Source: Chlamydomonas reinhardtii (lineage: Eukaryota; Chlorophyta; Chlorophyceae; Chlamydomonadales; Chlamydomonadaceae). From it: 64,000 bases of DNA. A model generated the notes under the pieces. That model worked only from the letters and a program-made list of their open reading frames with translations, searched no databases and was not told the DNA's origin. Positions 34,201 to 46,100 of the stretch are shown here, in pieces (positions within the stretch are counted from its first letter, which is position 1; each line of letters starts with the position of its first letter). The DNA lies in the NCBI RefSeq assembly GCF_000002595.2, contig NC_057009.1, positions 5,907,283 through 5,971,282 of the forward strand, written 5' to 3'. Made by a program: the position numbers and the translations under genes.

Positions 34201-37200
34201 TGCCTGGACATGTCTGTCCCGCCCGCGTGTCAACCCCATGGCCGTGGCCTCCCTCCCCTTCTCGCCCCCTGTGTCTCGCCCCCTCTGTGTCTCGCCCCCT
34301 CTGTGTCTCACCCCCTCTCGCCCCCTCTGTGTCTCGCCCCCTCAGCGGCGCCTCGGTGCTGCGCAACGAGACGTCCGTGGACGCGGTGGAGCTGTTTGAC
34401 CGCGCCAGCCTGCGCGAGTGCGAGAACAACGAGGACATGATGCGCCTGGTGCCCGACATCAAGGTGCGGAGGAAGGGCACGGAGCAGGAATGGAGGAGGG
34501 AGCCGGCGAGGGAGGAAGCGAAGATGAGGAAGGAGGGCAGGGGGGGGGGGTGGAAAGCGCCGCCGGTTGCGCGTGTGGTGCCCTTGTGCCCCGACTGTAA
34601 CTTTACTCCAGGAGCTGTGGGGAAGGAAAGGAGTCGGTGCCCAGGGGGCGGACATGGGGTAATCGGGAAGCCGGGCACCTGACCTTGCATGTGCTGCTGC
34701 GCAGGGCTGCGACCCCATGGCGGCAGCGCTGCTGATCGAGTGCCGCGGCCAGGACGAGGCCGCACTGCAGGTGCGTGGCGCGAGCGTGTCGTTCGTGTCG
34801 TATCGTGTCGTGACGTTTCGGCCGGGTGGTGAAGCGCGGTGCCACTGTGACGCGCGGCAGCAGTGTCCCGGCGTGCGGGCGCAACGCAATGCAGCATACC
34901 AGCGACTGCTGCTGGGTCAATAAGGAATTTGTTGTCGTGTGGGCCGCCGCTGGCATGTCCGGTAGTCAGCAGCTGCACCGCTTTTTGCTCCACCTCACCG
35001 CCACTCTATCAACTCGGCGCCGTCACTGCTGCCCTGCAGAGCCGCATTGAGGAGGTGGTGCGCGTGCTGACGGCGGCGGGCCTGCCCTTCGGCGCCAAGG
35101 CCGCGCAGCCCATGGCCATCGACGCCTACCCCTTCCACCACGACCAGAAGAACGCCAAGGTCTTCTGGGACGTGCGCAGGGTGAGTGGCGCCGCGCAACA
35201 CACCACACAACCGCAGCAGTGTACGCGACGCAGATCAACGCCCCCCTCCTTCACACGCCTCGCCGCCCCTACGGACCTGACCTGATTTCCCACGCCTCAC
35301 ACCCATGGTTGAGTTTGGGCTGGTATCTACAACCTCCTCCCCATGCTGTGTCAAACTCACTATCGCAGGGCCTGATCCCCATTGTGGGCGCGGCGCGCGA
35401 GCCCGGCACATCCATGCTGATCGAGGACGTGGCCTGCCCCGTGGACAAGCTGGCCGACATGATGATCGACCTGATCGACATGTTCCAGCGCCACGGCTAC
35501 CACGACGCCTCCTGCTTCGGCCACGCGCTCGAGGGCAACCTTCACTTGGTGTTCTCGCAGGTGCGTGGCGGCTGTTGGGGCCACGGAGTGGGGGTTGTAA
35601 ATACCAGCCCAAACGAAGCCAACCAAGCCGGGGGGTGGAAATTCGTGTTGGCGTCGGCCAGGAGTCATGGCCTTGGCTCTCTTGGTCTCTTCACGGTCTC
35701 GCGCACCCTCCATCCACCTCCCCTCATCTGCAGGGCTTCCGCAACAAGGAGGAGGTGCAGCGCTTCAGCGACATGATGGAGGAGATGTGCCACCTGGTGG
35801 CCACCAAGCACTCGGGCAGCCTCAAGGGCGAGCACGGCACGGGTGAGGCCGAGAGGGCGGAGAGCGGGATGTTTGTGGGGGTGGGGCGGATGGCGACGGC
35901 GAGGAGAAGGAATGGGTTGCAGTGCAGGGCCCGGAGCTAGGGCCGCAGCCGCAACGGCGAGTGCACCTGACGTGCTGTGAGCGGTTCTGACACCAGTGCG
36001 GCGTCCCTTGCCTCCCCCGTCAGGCCGCAACGTGGCGCCGTTCGTGGAGATGGAGTGGGGCAACAAGGCGTACGAGCTGATGTGGTGAGTGATGGCGTTC
36101 ACTCATCACCCGCATGCGCGCTCGTCCCTTTGCACATACAATGAAGACCAGCCACCATCAGCACTGGCATGGCCAACATCCCCCACCCACCCCGACTGCT
36201 TGCCCCCCCCCCTCCCCAGGGAGCTCAAGGCGCTGTTCGACCCCAGCCACACCCTCAACCCGGGCGTCATCCTCAACCGCGACCAGGACGCGCACATCAA
36301 GGTACTGCGGGCCTGCATGATGCCAGGGGGGGCCGGTTTTGGGAGCCGGGCAGGGCGCCTTGAGACGAGTCGCGCGCAGCAGAAAGCATATGTCCGCCTT
36401 GCTCGACAAAGAGTGCGCCGTGGTTATTGTGCCCCTGACCTTCTCCTCTGCCCGCCCACGCCGCCTGGTCGCGTGTTTTGTCCGTCCCCAGTTCCTGAAG
36501 CCCTCGCCCGCGGCCTCGCCCATCGTCAACCGCTGCATCGAGTGCGGCTTCTGCGAGTCCAACTGCCCCTCGCGCGACATCACGCTCACGCCGCGCCAGC
36601 GCATCTCCGTGTACCGCGAGATGTACCGCCTCAAGCAGCTGGGCCCGGGCGCCAGCGAGGAGGAGAAGAAGCAGCTGGCGGTGAGCGAGAGGGGGGGCCA
36701 GGATTACGGCGGCGGGAGAGGGGCTCGTGCGGGGATTTGGGGCTGCGGGTTGTTTGGGAGCAACGCGGTTTTGTGCATGGTGGACTATGGTATGCGTTTC
36801 CTGTGTCTTCGCTTCTTGCACCCTGTCCCTCACACCACAATACATCACCACCTCTCCCCTCCCCACACCGCCCCACAGGCCATGAGCAGCTCGTACGCCT
36901 ACGACGGCGAGCAGACGTGCGCGGCGGACGGCATGTGCCAGGAGAAGTGCCCCGTCAAGATCAACACGGGAGACCTGATCAAGGTGGGGCTGAGGCAGGG
37001 GGCTGAGAGCAGGCGGTGTTCGGTGTTGACTGTTGCGGGTTGAGGGCGTGGAGGAGGACCTGCACTCCGTGGCAAGGCGCCCCTTTGTCCTGCATGCTGC
37101 ACCGGCTGCAGGCGCGTGTACTTTCTCCCATTGTGTTTCCCAGTTTCCGTAATGTTTACAAGTGTAATAGGCTGAACCGCGCTGCGCGCCCGCCCGCTCT

Positions 37201-39621
37201 CGATACTGCGCCTCGCCCCCTGTGCAGTCGATGCGTGCCGAGCACATGAAGGAGGAGAAGACCGCCAGCGGCATGGCAGACTGGCTGGCCGCCAACTTCG
37301 GCGTCATCAACTCCAACGTGCCGCGCTTCCTCAACATCGTCAACGCCATGCACAGGTGTGCATGGCGTGTGCACGGCGTGCGTTTGCGCGTGGGGGCAGC
37401 TCCCGTGTGCTTCACCCGCAACGCCAAGCCGTGCAGTGGCAATATCAGGGGCGCAGTGTCGACCGCCTCACACTCACAGCCGCTGGCTGACCACGAACCA
37501 GGCCACACTGAACACCCCTTGTGTCGCGGCTGCCCTCCTGCTCCGCACCCACAGCGTGGTGGGCTCGGCGCCTCTGTCCGCCATCAGCCGCGCGCTCAAC
37601 GCCGCCACCAACCACTTCGTGCCGGTGTGGAACCCCTACATGCCCAAGGGCGCGGCGCCGCTCAAGGGTGAGTGTCGCTGCATGGCTGGAAACTGGGGCC
37701 GTGGTTGAGCAGCCGGTGGGGTGATTGCAGCGGGTTGTCTAGGCAGTGTCTGCGCTCCGCACACGGCTGAGCTCATAAGCCCTTGCATCCATCTTCCATC
37801 GTGCATCAATCTTCCCCGCATCCATCCATCTTCCCCCCTACAGTGCCCGCCCCGCCGGCGCCGGCAGCTGCTGAGGCCTCGGGCATCCCGCGCAAGGTGA
37901 GCCCGCGGCACATCACGTGCTTCCCCACATCACCTGCCTCGTTTGCAGCTGGTGTGTAAGCAGCCACGTCGGCAGCGTCGCTTACTGTCGTGCACTCCCG
38001 ACACTCCTGACGCAACCCCGCACGTGTGCACAGGTGGTGTACATGCCCAGCTGCGTGACGCGCATGATGGGCCCCGCCGCCTCCGACACCGAGACGGCGG
38101 CGGTGCACGAGAAGGTGATGAGCCTGTTCGGCAAGGCCGGCTACGAGGTGATCATCCCCGAGGGCGTGGCCAGCCAGTGCTGCGGCATGATGTTCAACAG
38201 GTGAGGCGACTCCTGGCGCAAGCTTGGAGCGGGGTGGAATGTGGCGGGTCGGGGACGGCAATGTTTTAACTGCCCTCGGCGTCCATCGCTCTATTGTGCT
38301 GTATTGTTTGGGAAGTGGCTTCGGGAACTGGGTCTGTGCTTTCTGGAAATGTAGGACTGACGCTCCTCCTCTACTGTGTCCGTGCCTGTGTCCGCGCACA
38401 GCCGCGGCTTCAAGGACGCCGCCGCCAGCAAGGGCGCGGAGCTGGAGGCGGCGCTGCTCAAGGCCTCGGACAATGGCAAGATCCCCATCGTCATCGACAC
38501 CTCGCCCTGCCTGGCGCAGGTGAGCGAGCGCGCGGGCAGCTTTGGGAGGAAGGTGGTCTCGCCGGATTAGCGGGCACAAACACAAAAGTTGTCGGGGGTT
38601 GGTGCATGCTCGCCTGTTTAGCATCAACCCTGTCCGTGTACGCATGTCCTTCAACTGGCGCGGCCGCAGCAGTAATCCCGCGGCTGGTGGGCGCTCGTTC
38701 GTCTCACACTCAATCAGCATCTACTCACGCGAAAGCCACTTGCACCCACAGGTGAAGAGCCAGATCAGCGAGCCGTCGCTGCGCTTCGCGCTGTACGAGC
38801 CGGTTGAGTTCATCCGGCACTTCCTGGTGGACAAGCTGGAGTGGAAGAAGGTGCGCGACCAGGTGGCCATCCACGTGCCCTGCTCCTCCAAGAAGATGGG
38901 CATCGAGGAGTCCTTCGCGAAGCTGGCGGGCCTGTGCGCCAACGAGGTACGTGGGCTGCTGAGGCACGCGGTTGGGCAGCGGGGCGGGCATAGGAGGTGG
39001 GGTGTGGCGGGGTCCAAACTTCAACACCCGTGTCCTTGGAAGCTCAGACCCCTGGCAGTGCCAATGGTGCGAGGCCCCTGAAATGGTCATACTGCCATTC
39101 ATCCCCCGCGTTCCCCCCTCTCGCCTGACAGGTGGTGCCCTCGGGCATTCCTTGCTGCGGCATGGCGGGCGACCGCGGCATGCGCTTCCCCGAGCTGACC
39201 GGCGCCTCGCTGCAGCACCTCAACCTGCCCAAGACCTGCAAGGACGGCTACTCCACCAGCCGCACCTGCGAGATGTCGCTCAGCAACCACGCCGGCATCA
39301 ACTTCAGGTGGGTGCGCGAGAGAGGGGGAGGGGGCCGGCCGGGTGCTGCGCGCTCTTCGGGACAGGGCCCTGCGTGACTGCATGGTGGTGCAACAGGATG
39401 TGCACATGGCCCAGGTAGGGGGCTGGCTGCTGAGTACTCCGGGAGAACCCGTGGTCACAGGTGTACACCGCCACCCGACAGCTTTGCCCACCCACCGGCG
39501 CTAACCTTAAGTATGTCTCGTGTTGGCCACTTGCCGTGCCTGCTACGACAGGGGCCTGGTGTACCTGGTGGATGAGGCCACGGCGCCTAAGAAGCAGGCC
39601 GCCGCTGCCAAGACCGCGTAA
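31293..39621 (+). CDS. GYD1: glycolate dehydrogenase, mitochondrial, GlcD-GlcF fusion
   Basis: Oxidises glycolate from photorespiration to glyoxylate, feeding electrons to the mitochondrial chain; algae use it where plants use glycolate oxidase. Twenty-three exons give 1,095 aa: 31293-31913, 32318-32451, 32695-32851, 33156-33206, 33622-33679, 33874-34057, 34346-34463, 34705-34770, 35040-35180, 35369-35560, 35734-35842, 36024-36084, 36220-36301, 36492-36680, 36879-36983, 37228-37355, 37555-37667, 37844-37896, 38034-38200, 38402-38519, 38752-38946, 39132-39307, 39552-39621. A basic presequence is followed by an FAD-binding oxidase half (FRAAGTSLSGQA, GGIVSNNSSGMCCG, IGSEGTLGF, GEHGTGRN). Two 4Fe-4S motifs follow (CIECGFCESNCP and CAADGMCQEKCP), then two CCG-type cysteine domains (SQCCGMMF, PCCGMAGDRG). 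Length fits the known Chlamydomonas enzyme. D-lactate may also be a substrate. Confidence 0.88.
33385..33424. repeat. GAGCTGGC tandem repeat, five copies
   Basis: Five perfect 8-bp units inside the glycolate dehydrogenase intron between 33206 and 33622. Confidence 0.9.
34261..34345. repeat. 16-bp pyrimidine-rich tandem repeat at a splice acceptor
   Basis: About four to five copies of CTCGCCCCCTCTGTGT run straight into the acceptor of the exon starting at 34346 and form its polypyrimidine tract. Confidence 0.85.
35306..35333 (+). repeat. dispersed intronic motif, copy D
   Basis: Core TTTGGGCTGGTATCTACAAC in the glycolate dehydrogenase intron just before exon 35369-35560, sense to the gene. 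Confidence 0.8.
35592..35629 (-). repeat. dispersed intronic motif, copy E
   Basis: Inverted copy (GTAAATACCAGCCCAAACGA) just after exon 35369-35560, in the following intron. Confidence 0.8.
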
Positions 39622-40639
39622 GGCGGCAGCAGGAGGCTGTAGGACGCGCACGTAAGGACACTGAGCGGGAGTGTCGGCTGGGCTATGAGGCGGGGCAAGA
39701 CGCAGCCCAACGCGTGAGCAAACGGGAATGCTGCCGGAGCGCTTTTTGAAAAAGGGTCCCCTTGCTACGCACTAGTTGTGGCGGGGCGCGGACGGTGGAT
39801 GGACAACAGGCTTATCGGACGCCGTGAGCAGCCGCAGTACTAGGCGGCTGCGGAACCGGAGGGCTAGCTACTAGAGAAGGCGTAGCCTACCTCGCGATTT
39901 TGAGTGATTTTAGCGTCGTGGCGGCGCACGTTGTTTTGTTGTGTGACGGCAGTTTTGTTCCCATTGTTTGCGAGTGTGCGGGAGCGTGTCTGGTGGTACG
40001 AGTGCATGGTGGTTGTCAAGAGTGTAGGCATTTGCAATGCACCGCGTGTAGCGGCGCTGAGTGCTGTGTGTGCTGTGTTGCTCGTTGAGCAAAGGCTTAT
40101 CTATCTAAAACTGAGTTGTAGGAGACTCATTGCTGTCAGATTACAGGCGGGCACTGAAGGCTGGCGGCGTTCAGGTGATTGGGGAACGCACGGCATGGTG
40201 GAGCATGTAGGGGTGAGGTTCACGAGGTCTGCTACGAATAAGAGCATCTGTAAGGCATCCTGGACACTGGCATTCAGTCAGCAGCACGGTCTCACCCCCA
40301 CTTGGCACTTGCGATGCCCGTCAGCGGCGAGTTGGCGGGGCGGGCATTCAGGTCAGCAGCCCATGCAGGCGCATCTGGTCGGCTGGTGTCAGTCCTGGAC
40401 GTACGCCGTCTAGACGTAAACTTCTCCTCAATAGTGATACCCGCGGACACAGCCCCAAGACTCTGAGAGACACCACGCGATCGCACCGCCAGTATTTGAC
40501 TCAGTTCCTGTTCAGGTCGAGCATAAGCTAACGCGTTATTGTAAGCACTACGATTGCACGCACATCAAAATAATAGCAGTATTCACAGACAGTCTCGTGC
40601 TGTTTGCCTACTTGGCCGGTTTCTCGGAGCTTGGCGCCG
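39622..40639. other. intergenic, 1 kb
   Basis: Long 3' UTR of the glycolate dehydrogenase, with TGTAA at 40249-40253 and another at about 40540. The promoter of the RRM gene follows. Nothing coding is supported. Confidence 0.5.
40249..40253 (+). promoter_or_regulatory. TGTAA polyadenylation signal
   Basis: First TGTAA after the glycolate dehydrogenase stop, about 630 nt downstream, a usual 3' UTR length for this group. Confidence 0.45.
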
Positions 40640-41432
40640 ATGGCGACCACGCTAGTTGCTGTCGGCGGGAAAGGGACAAACCCCAAGACCACACTATACG
40701 TTGGCGGTCTGGAGGAGTCCGTCAACGAGGCGACGCTCCATGCTGCGTTCCTTCCTTTCGGCGAGATTAAGGAGGTCAATATGCCTATAGACCACGCCAC
40801 TGGCACACATAGAGGCTTTGGATTTGTGGAGTATGAGGAGAAGGACGACGCAGCGGCCGCTATCGACAACATGAACAATGCGGAGCTCTTTGGGCGGGTG
40901 CTGAAGGTCAACTACGCGCAGCCCATGAAGATTAAGGGTGGAGACAAGGGATGGAGCCACTTGCCAGTCTGGGCAGACACGGACAAGTACATCGAGGAGC
41001 TTGAAGCTGAGGTGCGGCAGGGGGGGGGGGCGCGGGAACTTACACGGTGGCATGGGTACAGCCGGGCAGTGCGACAGGAATGCACGCGACGCATCAACCA
41101 CCAATCAGCTATTACAACGCCAGGGCAGCGCATGGACGATGCCATGGGCTAGGGTAGCACGTGGGGAAGAACGTCGCACTTGGGCGGGGCTGTCAAGGTG
41201 GACTACCTGGCTGTGAGTACCCACACAGCTCCCAGGCCAAGAGAGGCGATGTAGCTAGCACGTTCGGTAAAAGCCTCACCTAACCACTTGCATTGCAATT
41301 GTAACTGTGCAGAAAGAGATGGACGAGTACGAGAAGGAGCAGCGGAAGGCGGCGCTGGTGGCGAAGGAGGCGGGCGCGGCCGTGGCGGCGGCGGCAGCAG
41401 CAGCGGACGAGGGCGGGGCGAAGGCGTCCTAG
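40640..41432 (+). CDS. RRM protein of the CYP33/PPIE type, without cyclophilin domain
   Basis: Two exons (40640-41011 and 41313-41432) give 163 aa. Residues about 18-95 are an RNA-recognition motif with RNP2 (LYVGGL) and RNP1 (RGFGFVEY). The surrounding residues (NEATLHAAFLPFGEI, AAAAIDNMNNAELFGR, VNYAQPMKIK) match the RRM at the N-terminus of nuclear cyclophilin CYP33/PPIE more closely than other RRMs. In those proteins a peptidyl-prolyl isomerase follows. Here the C-terminus is a charged helix (KEMDEYEKEQRKAALVAKEA) and an Ala tail, then a stop. It is probably a spliceosome-associated or mRNA-binding protein in the nucleus. The ATG was chosen because the upstream in-frame codon near 40604 is TTG. 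An unseen exon in the 300-nt intron cannot be excluded. Confidence 0.82.
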
Positions 41433-43101
41433 TGCTGGTTGCAGCTGGCTGTAGTAGTGCTAGTAGGACATGCGCTGGCTTGGGCAGTGCCAGTATCAGA
41501 CGCAGCAGGTTCCGATGTAGGGCCACTGTTCTGCGAGTGGGGGCGGATGCGCGGGCATTTGGCGACGAAACCCGCCTTGGTAGCGGTGCCACCCGGGGGA
41601 GATGACCCAGCCGCGGGTTCTCGGACACTCCATTTTGCCGTGACAGCTGAGCTGCGCGCCTACCGGTATTCGACGGATGCAGTGCTTACGCAGCGCTGCG
41701 GCCTTGGACTTGACGCCTTGGCGCCCAGCTGGGCTGGGGCTGGTCTTGGCAGTGCAGCGGGGTGGGCGGGCGCTGCCCATGGAGCGGCATACGCGGCGCT
41801 GGCAAGGAGCCCGGCCGTTGGCCCCAGTCGCCTACTGAACAGTAAGGGTTCTATGCGGTGGTGCAGAAGGGGTTCGTATGGCGTGAAGGTGCGCACGTGG
41901 CAGGCGATGGCTACCGGTGTTTAGGCGTGCTGCGTTGCTGCTTGGGCCGCGTAGTGATGGTGGTATGTGAGGCACGTTGGCAGCAACATAGCAGCTGCCG
42001 TGCAATTGATGCAATGATACTGGCACGCGTCGCTGCAGCACAGCTGTGAAGCTGTGTGGTCCGGAAGTTGCGGGCTTTCGAGGAACGTGGCAACAGCACC
42101 TGCTGCTCTCGGCTGGCTCATGGCTGCTGTGTGGGGCATACAAGTAAATGAATTGAGGCCGGGACCGTGTCACGGTCGTGGAGTGCCCCGAGTAGAGTGA
42201 CATGATGGGGTGATACATGTGCACACCTCGTCATCCAGAGAGCGGCGTTTGGAGGTCTGGATGGGCCCATGGACTGTGACCTCGCGGCTGACGTTTGGGG
42301 TGGCGAAGTGTGTTGCCCAAGGAGATACGGGAGCTGAGTCACCTGATACCTGGCGCGGATTACAGCTCGACTGTTACAAAGTTACAATGCAGAGCCAAGC
42401 CGGATCTTCCTGTCCCGCATGTCTGTCAGTAACTCGCCTCAGGACTCTGGAAGGAGCAAGTGGAGGCTGTGGAGGCACAGGGTCACAGGGTGTATCACTC
42501 ATAGCCTCAAGCCAGCAGTCACCACCAACGCCTGCATCAGCCAAGCGAGTCCAAGGCCAAACGAATATCCATTTGGAGCGCGTGTAGCTTTGACGAAGGA
42601 CTGCACCGTCCTCTAGATGAAATGTGCGAAAGCATTGTGTCTGAAGCTTGCTGTGACCCGGGCTCCATGAAGGGCGCCCACTCATCGCCCGTTGGCAAAC
42701 CCTGTCTCAAGTGTTCTAAGGTCATTCATATTCCCCACCAGGTGGCAGACGCCTCACCATGCTTCACACCGCTGCCGTGTAATCTTGGTTACCCATGCCT
42801 TCATGCTTCCATATCTGCCTTATCATACATCAATAGTTAGTGTACACTTCCCAAGCTCTGCACCCATTGGACCTGGGCCCTGAACAACGCGGACAACGCC
42901 ATTCATTCATGACCGCCAAGCGTGCCCCATGCCTCCAGCTCCGTTAGAGCCGCCCTATGTGCAGTATCGCAGGATCCGCCGCGGCACCTCACAAAATGCG
43001 GCGGCAATCATCCAACTGAGGGCACGGCCCGATGCACTGACACTGGCTCACATGCACGTTGTGCCGCCGCGGCGGACGCAACCAAACTCAAGGCCGCTGT
43101 C
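41433..43101. other. intergenic between convergent genes
   Basis: 3' UTRs of the RRM gene (+) and the CbbY-like gene (-). A frame of about 160 codons right after the RRM stop (41439-41924) has no ATG start and is treated as UTR. TGTAA signals for the minus-strand gene are listed separately. Confidence 0.55.
42360..42386 (-). promoter_or_regulatory. cluster of three TGTAA polyadenylation signals
   Basis: TTACA occurs at 42360-42364, 42374-42378 and 42382-42386, that is three minus-strand TGTAA signals in 27 bp, about 720 nt past the stop of the CbbY-like gene. Confidence 0.6.
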
Positions 43102-46100
43102 CTACCGGCGGTACGCCTTGCCACCGCCGCCGCCTGCTCCCCCTGTGGCGCCGCTGCCACCTCCATTGAGCAGCGCCAACAGTCGGGGCCATGTGGCTAG
43201 GCCCGCGCCGAAGCCATCGAACTTGGCGCGGGCAGCCGGGAAGCTGCCCTGCAGCGCGAACTTGCGCGGCACCACAACCGGGAACAGGCCGGCCGCCTCG
43301 CCCGCCTGTGAGGCGTAAAATAAGATGGCAGCAGGGACATCAAGCGGCGTGCCTGGGCAGGGGAAGGATGCCTAGCTCTAAGCCGCCCTTGCTGCAAAGC
43401 GCGTGTGTTGCCAGGGCCCTCGTCGCTCTTTCCTCCTTCCTCCTCACCGACAGAATGGAGTTGCTTGCGGCCACCACCACGGTGCGGGCGGAGGGCACGC
43501 CAGTGGTCGCGATCAGGGCCGACAGGAACTCAGGCGTGATGCGCTTCTGACTGCCGCCTGGAGGTCGGCAAAGCGGCGCCAGCAGCGGTCAAGGGGCTGG
43601 GGTAAGGATCAGAGCCGTCTAGCGCTTTGGCGAGGCATGCAGGATGCTGCGAGCTCCGTTTCCCTGACACACAGCCTTTTGGCTCCCAAGGCTGCAACGC
43701 GCAAGCGCGGGCATCTCCCGCCCCTCTCCGTGTCGCCCCGCCCCCTTCAAGCTGAGTGTTCGCGCTGTATGCTGCGCTGCCGCTGCTGCAGCTCACCCGC
43801 GGCCATGATGGACGGATCCACGCCAAGGCCAAACGGCAGCCCCTGGCCGCCACCGGCCGCAGCCGCTCCCGCCTTGTCGTCCCCAGCGTCGCCGACCGAC
43901 TGCGCGGCATGGCGGTGCAAGGAGCAGCGGCAGAATGGGCGGGGCGGGGAAAGCGCCACAGCTAGCACTCGGGGAAAGCGTCACAGCGAGCACATGATGT
44001 ACTGTATGCTGTATGCTTCATTGCCTGTGCGCGCCCGCACCACAGTCTCTGCCCTGTCCAGCGCTCTCCCTCGCTGCACACTAGCTTCACTCAACCCTGG
44101 CCCCAGCCCAGCTCCCTCTCCTCTCCTTGCGTCACCCCACCTTCCAACTGCAGACCAGCTGCATGGCCGCGCGCTGCTTCAGGTCGCCCGCCGCGGCCGA
44201 CAGCATTTGGGACAGCATCGGAGTCGACGCCTCTGCACACGGCAGCCACACACACAGGCCAATGGCACCACAACATACGGTAACGTACACACAAGTATAC
44301 CGTGAAGCACTGGCTGCCGCACAACATGGGACATCTAGAACCCGGCTGCGGACGCAGCTCAAGCTAGCCTTGACAGCCCCGCTACGAGCCTGCACCTGTC
44401 CCAAGTGACCCACGACCCCTCGCGTCAACCCACCGGCATCTGCATCTGCATCGGCCGGCGGCGCCAGCGCAAAGGTGAACACGCGCACGGCGCCGCCCAG
44501 CTCCGGTCCCAGTAGCCGCATGCAGCTGGCAGCCAGGTCCTCAGCCGCCGTGCACTGCGTGCCGCACAGCAGACTCACCGCCGCGCCGGCTGCGACCGCG
44601 TCGCCCAGCACCTGGCCGGAAGGAAAGCGGCGCGTCAGGCGGTTTGAAGCTGAGAGGTGGCATGAGACCAGACTACCGGAGCAGCAGCACGTTGCAGCTG
44701 AGGCACAGCAGCGAACTCGTGGCTGGATTCTGGCTGCGTGGCCAGCCCCCGTGCCCCATCCTATCCTCCGACGCCCGCCCGCCTCCCCAGTCGCTCAGCG
44801 CCGGTAACGTGATTAGCTCCTCTTCCAAGTCGACCGGCTCCCACCTGCTTGACGTCCTGCCGCAGCGGCACCTCGTCCTTTCGGAGCAGCTTGACCAACT
44901 CCTTCTCCTTGAGCTGGTGGATCTGCATGTGTGCGTAAGATTGCAAGACAGAACACGGGGGAGCCACGGCTGCATTGTTGGCGTGGTATAGGGCGTACTA
45001 GGTTGGGGTGCTGGGCAGGAGGCGGTGTACCAGCTGGGCAGATGCCATGTGCGCGCTCGCGCGCGCTTCTCACCTTCTTCACGAACCCAGGGCGGTCAGA
45101 CGTGGCAAGCATCATTGGCCAGCCCACTGCAGCCGCAGTAGCAGCGGCGGCAGCCACAGCAAGGACAAGCGCCGCAGCAAAGCGCAAGGAACGGGGGTGG
45201 ACGCTTCAGCGAGAGCTTGGCGGGCTGCACAGAGCGCAGGCGTCCTTCGCCGTGCCAGTCGTAGCGGGCTGACCCATGCCATTCCCCACGCCTCCCTTTC
45301 CAAGCCAGATGCCAAACGCCACGCGCCACACGCCACGCGCCCACCTGTGGTGTAGTAGGCTGTGACCAGGCCCTCGCCTGTGCCGTCGCTGATGCCCAGC
45401 AGGTCGTTGTACACGGGCGGCGTCCACGACACACAGTCCATACCTGAAGGGGAAAAAAACGTGTGCGTCAGCAGCGGTTGCCATTGGTGCTATAACACCT
45501 GCCCGGTGCCCACTCTGCCGTCGGGCACCAGGCCGCAACCTGGCAACGCACAGCTCTTTGCTCACTCCGCTTTCCCTTTTTCCTGCCTCCTTCCCTGCTT
45601 ACCGATAGAGTGAAAGGCGCGGTTGAAGGCCTGCGGGGTCGGGGTTCGGGTGTGCGGGGTTTCAGGAGGGATGCGGTGCATGCCGCGGCGTACGGCAGCC
45701 GGGGCCACAGCACAGCTGTCAGCATGTCAGAGGTTGGGGGCACCTGAAGGAGTGCCCGAGCGTCAGACGGACAGCCACACAGCCACACGCCATACTGTGC
45801 GGTGCATCCAAGCCTCTGAAGCAAGCGGCATTGAGCGGCTGGGTAGCACAATGCCCTGACTGCAGTTGCGCAACTCCCGCCGCGCCTAGCTTGCTACCGG
45901 TGCAAACTGCCGAGCGGCACCAGTGGCATACGGCCTAGGCATCTCTGGATGGCTCTGTGACACCGTACACTGCCGACCAGTGCCGGCCTCCCTCCTGCCA
46001 ACCACCACCACCCTTCTTACCACGCGGTGTCCGTCCAGAGCGATGTCCATCACTGCACCATCCACCTCTAGCAGCAGGCCGCTCGGCCGCGCGGCGCCCC

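Noticed and set aside
41439-41924. 161-codon plus-strand frame after the RRM gene, with a hydrophobic start
   Set aside because: Begins with TTG, no ATG in a suitable place, and no family resemblance; most likely 3' UTR.
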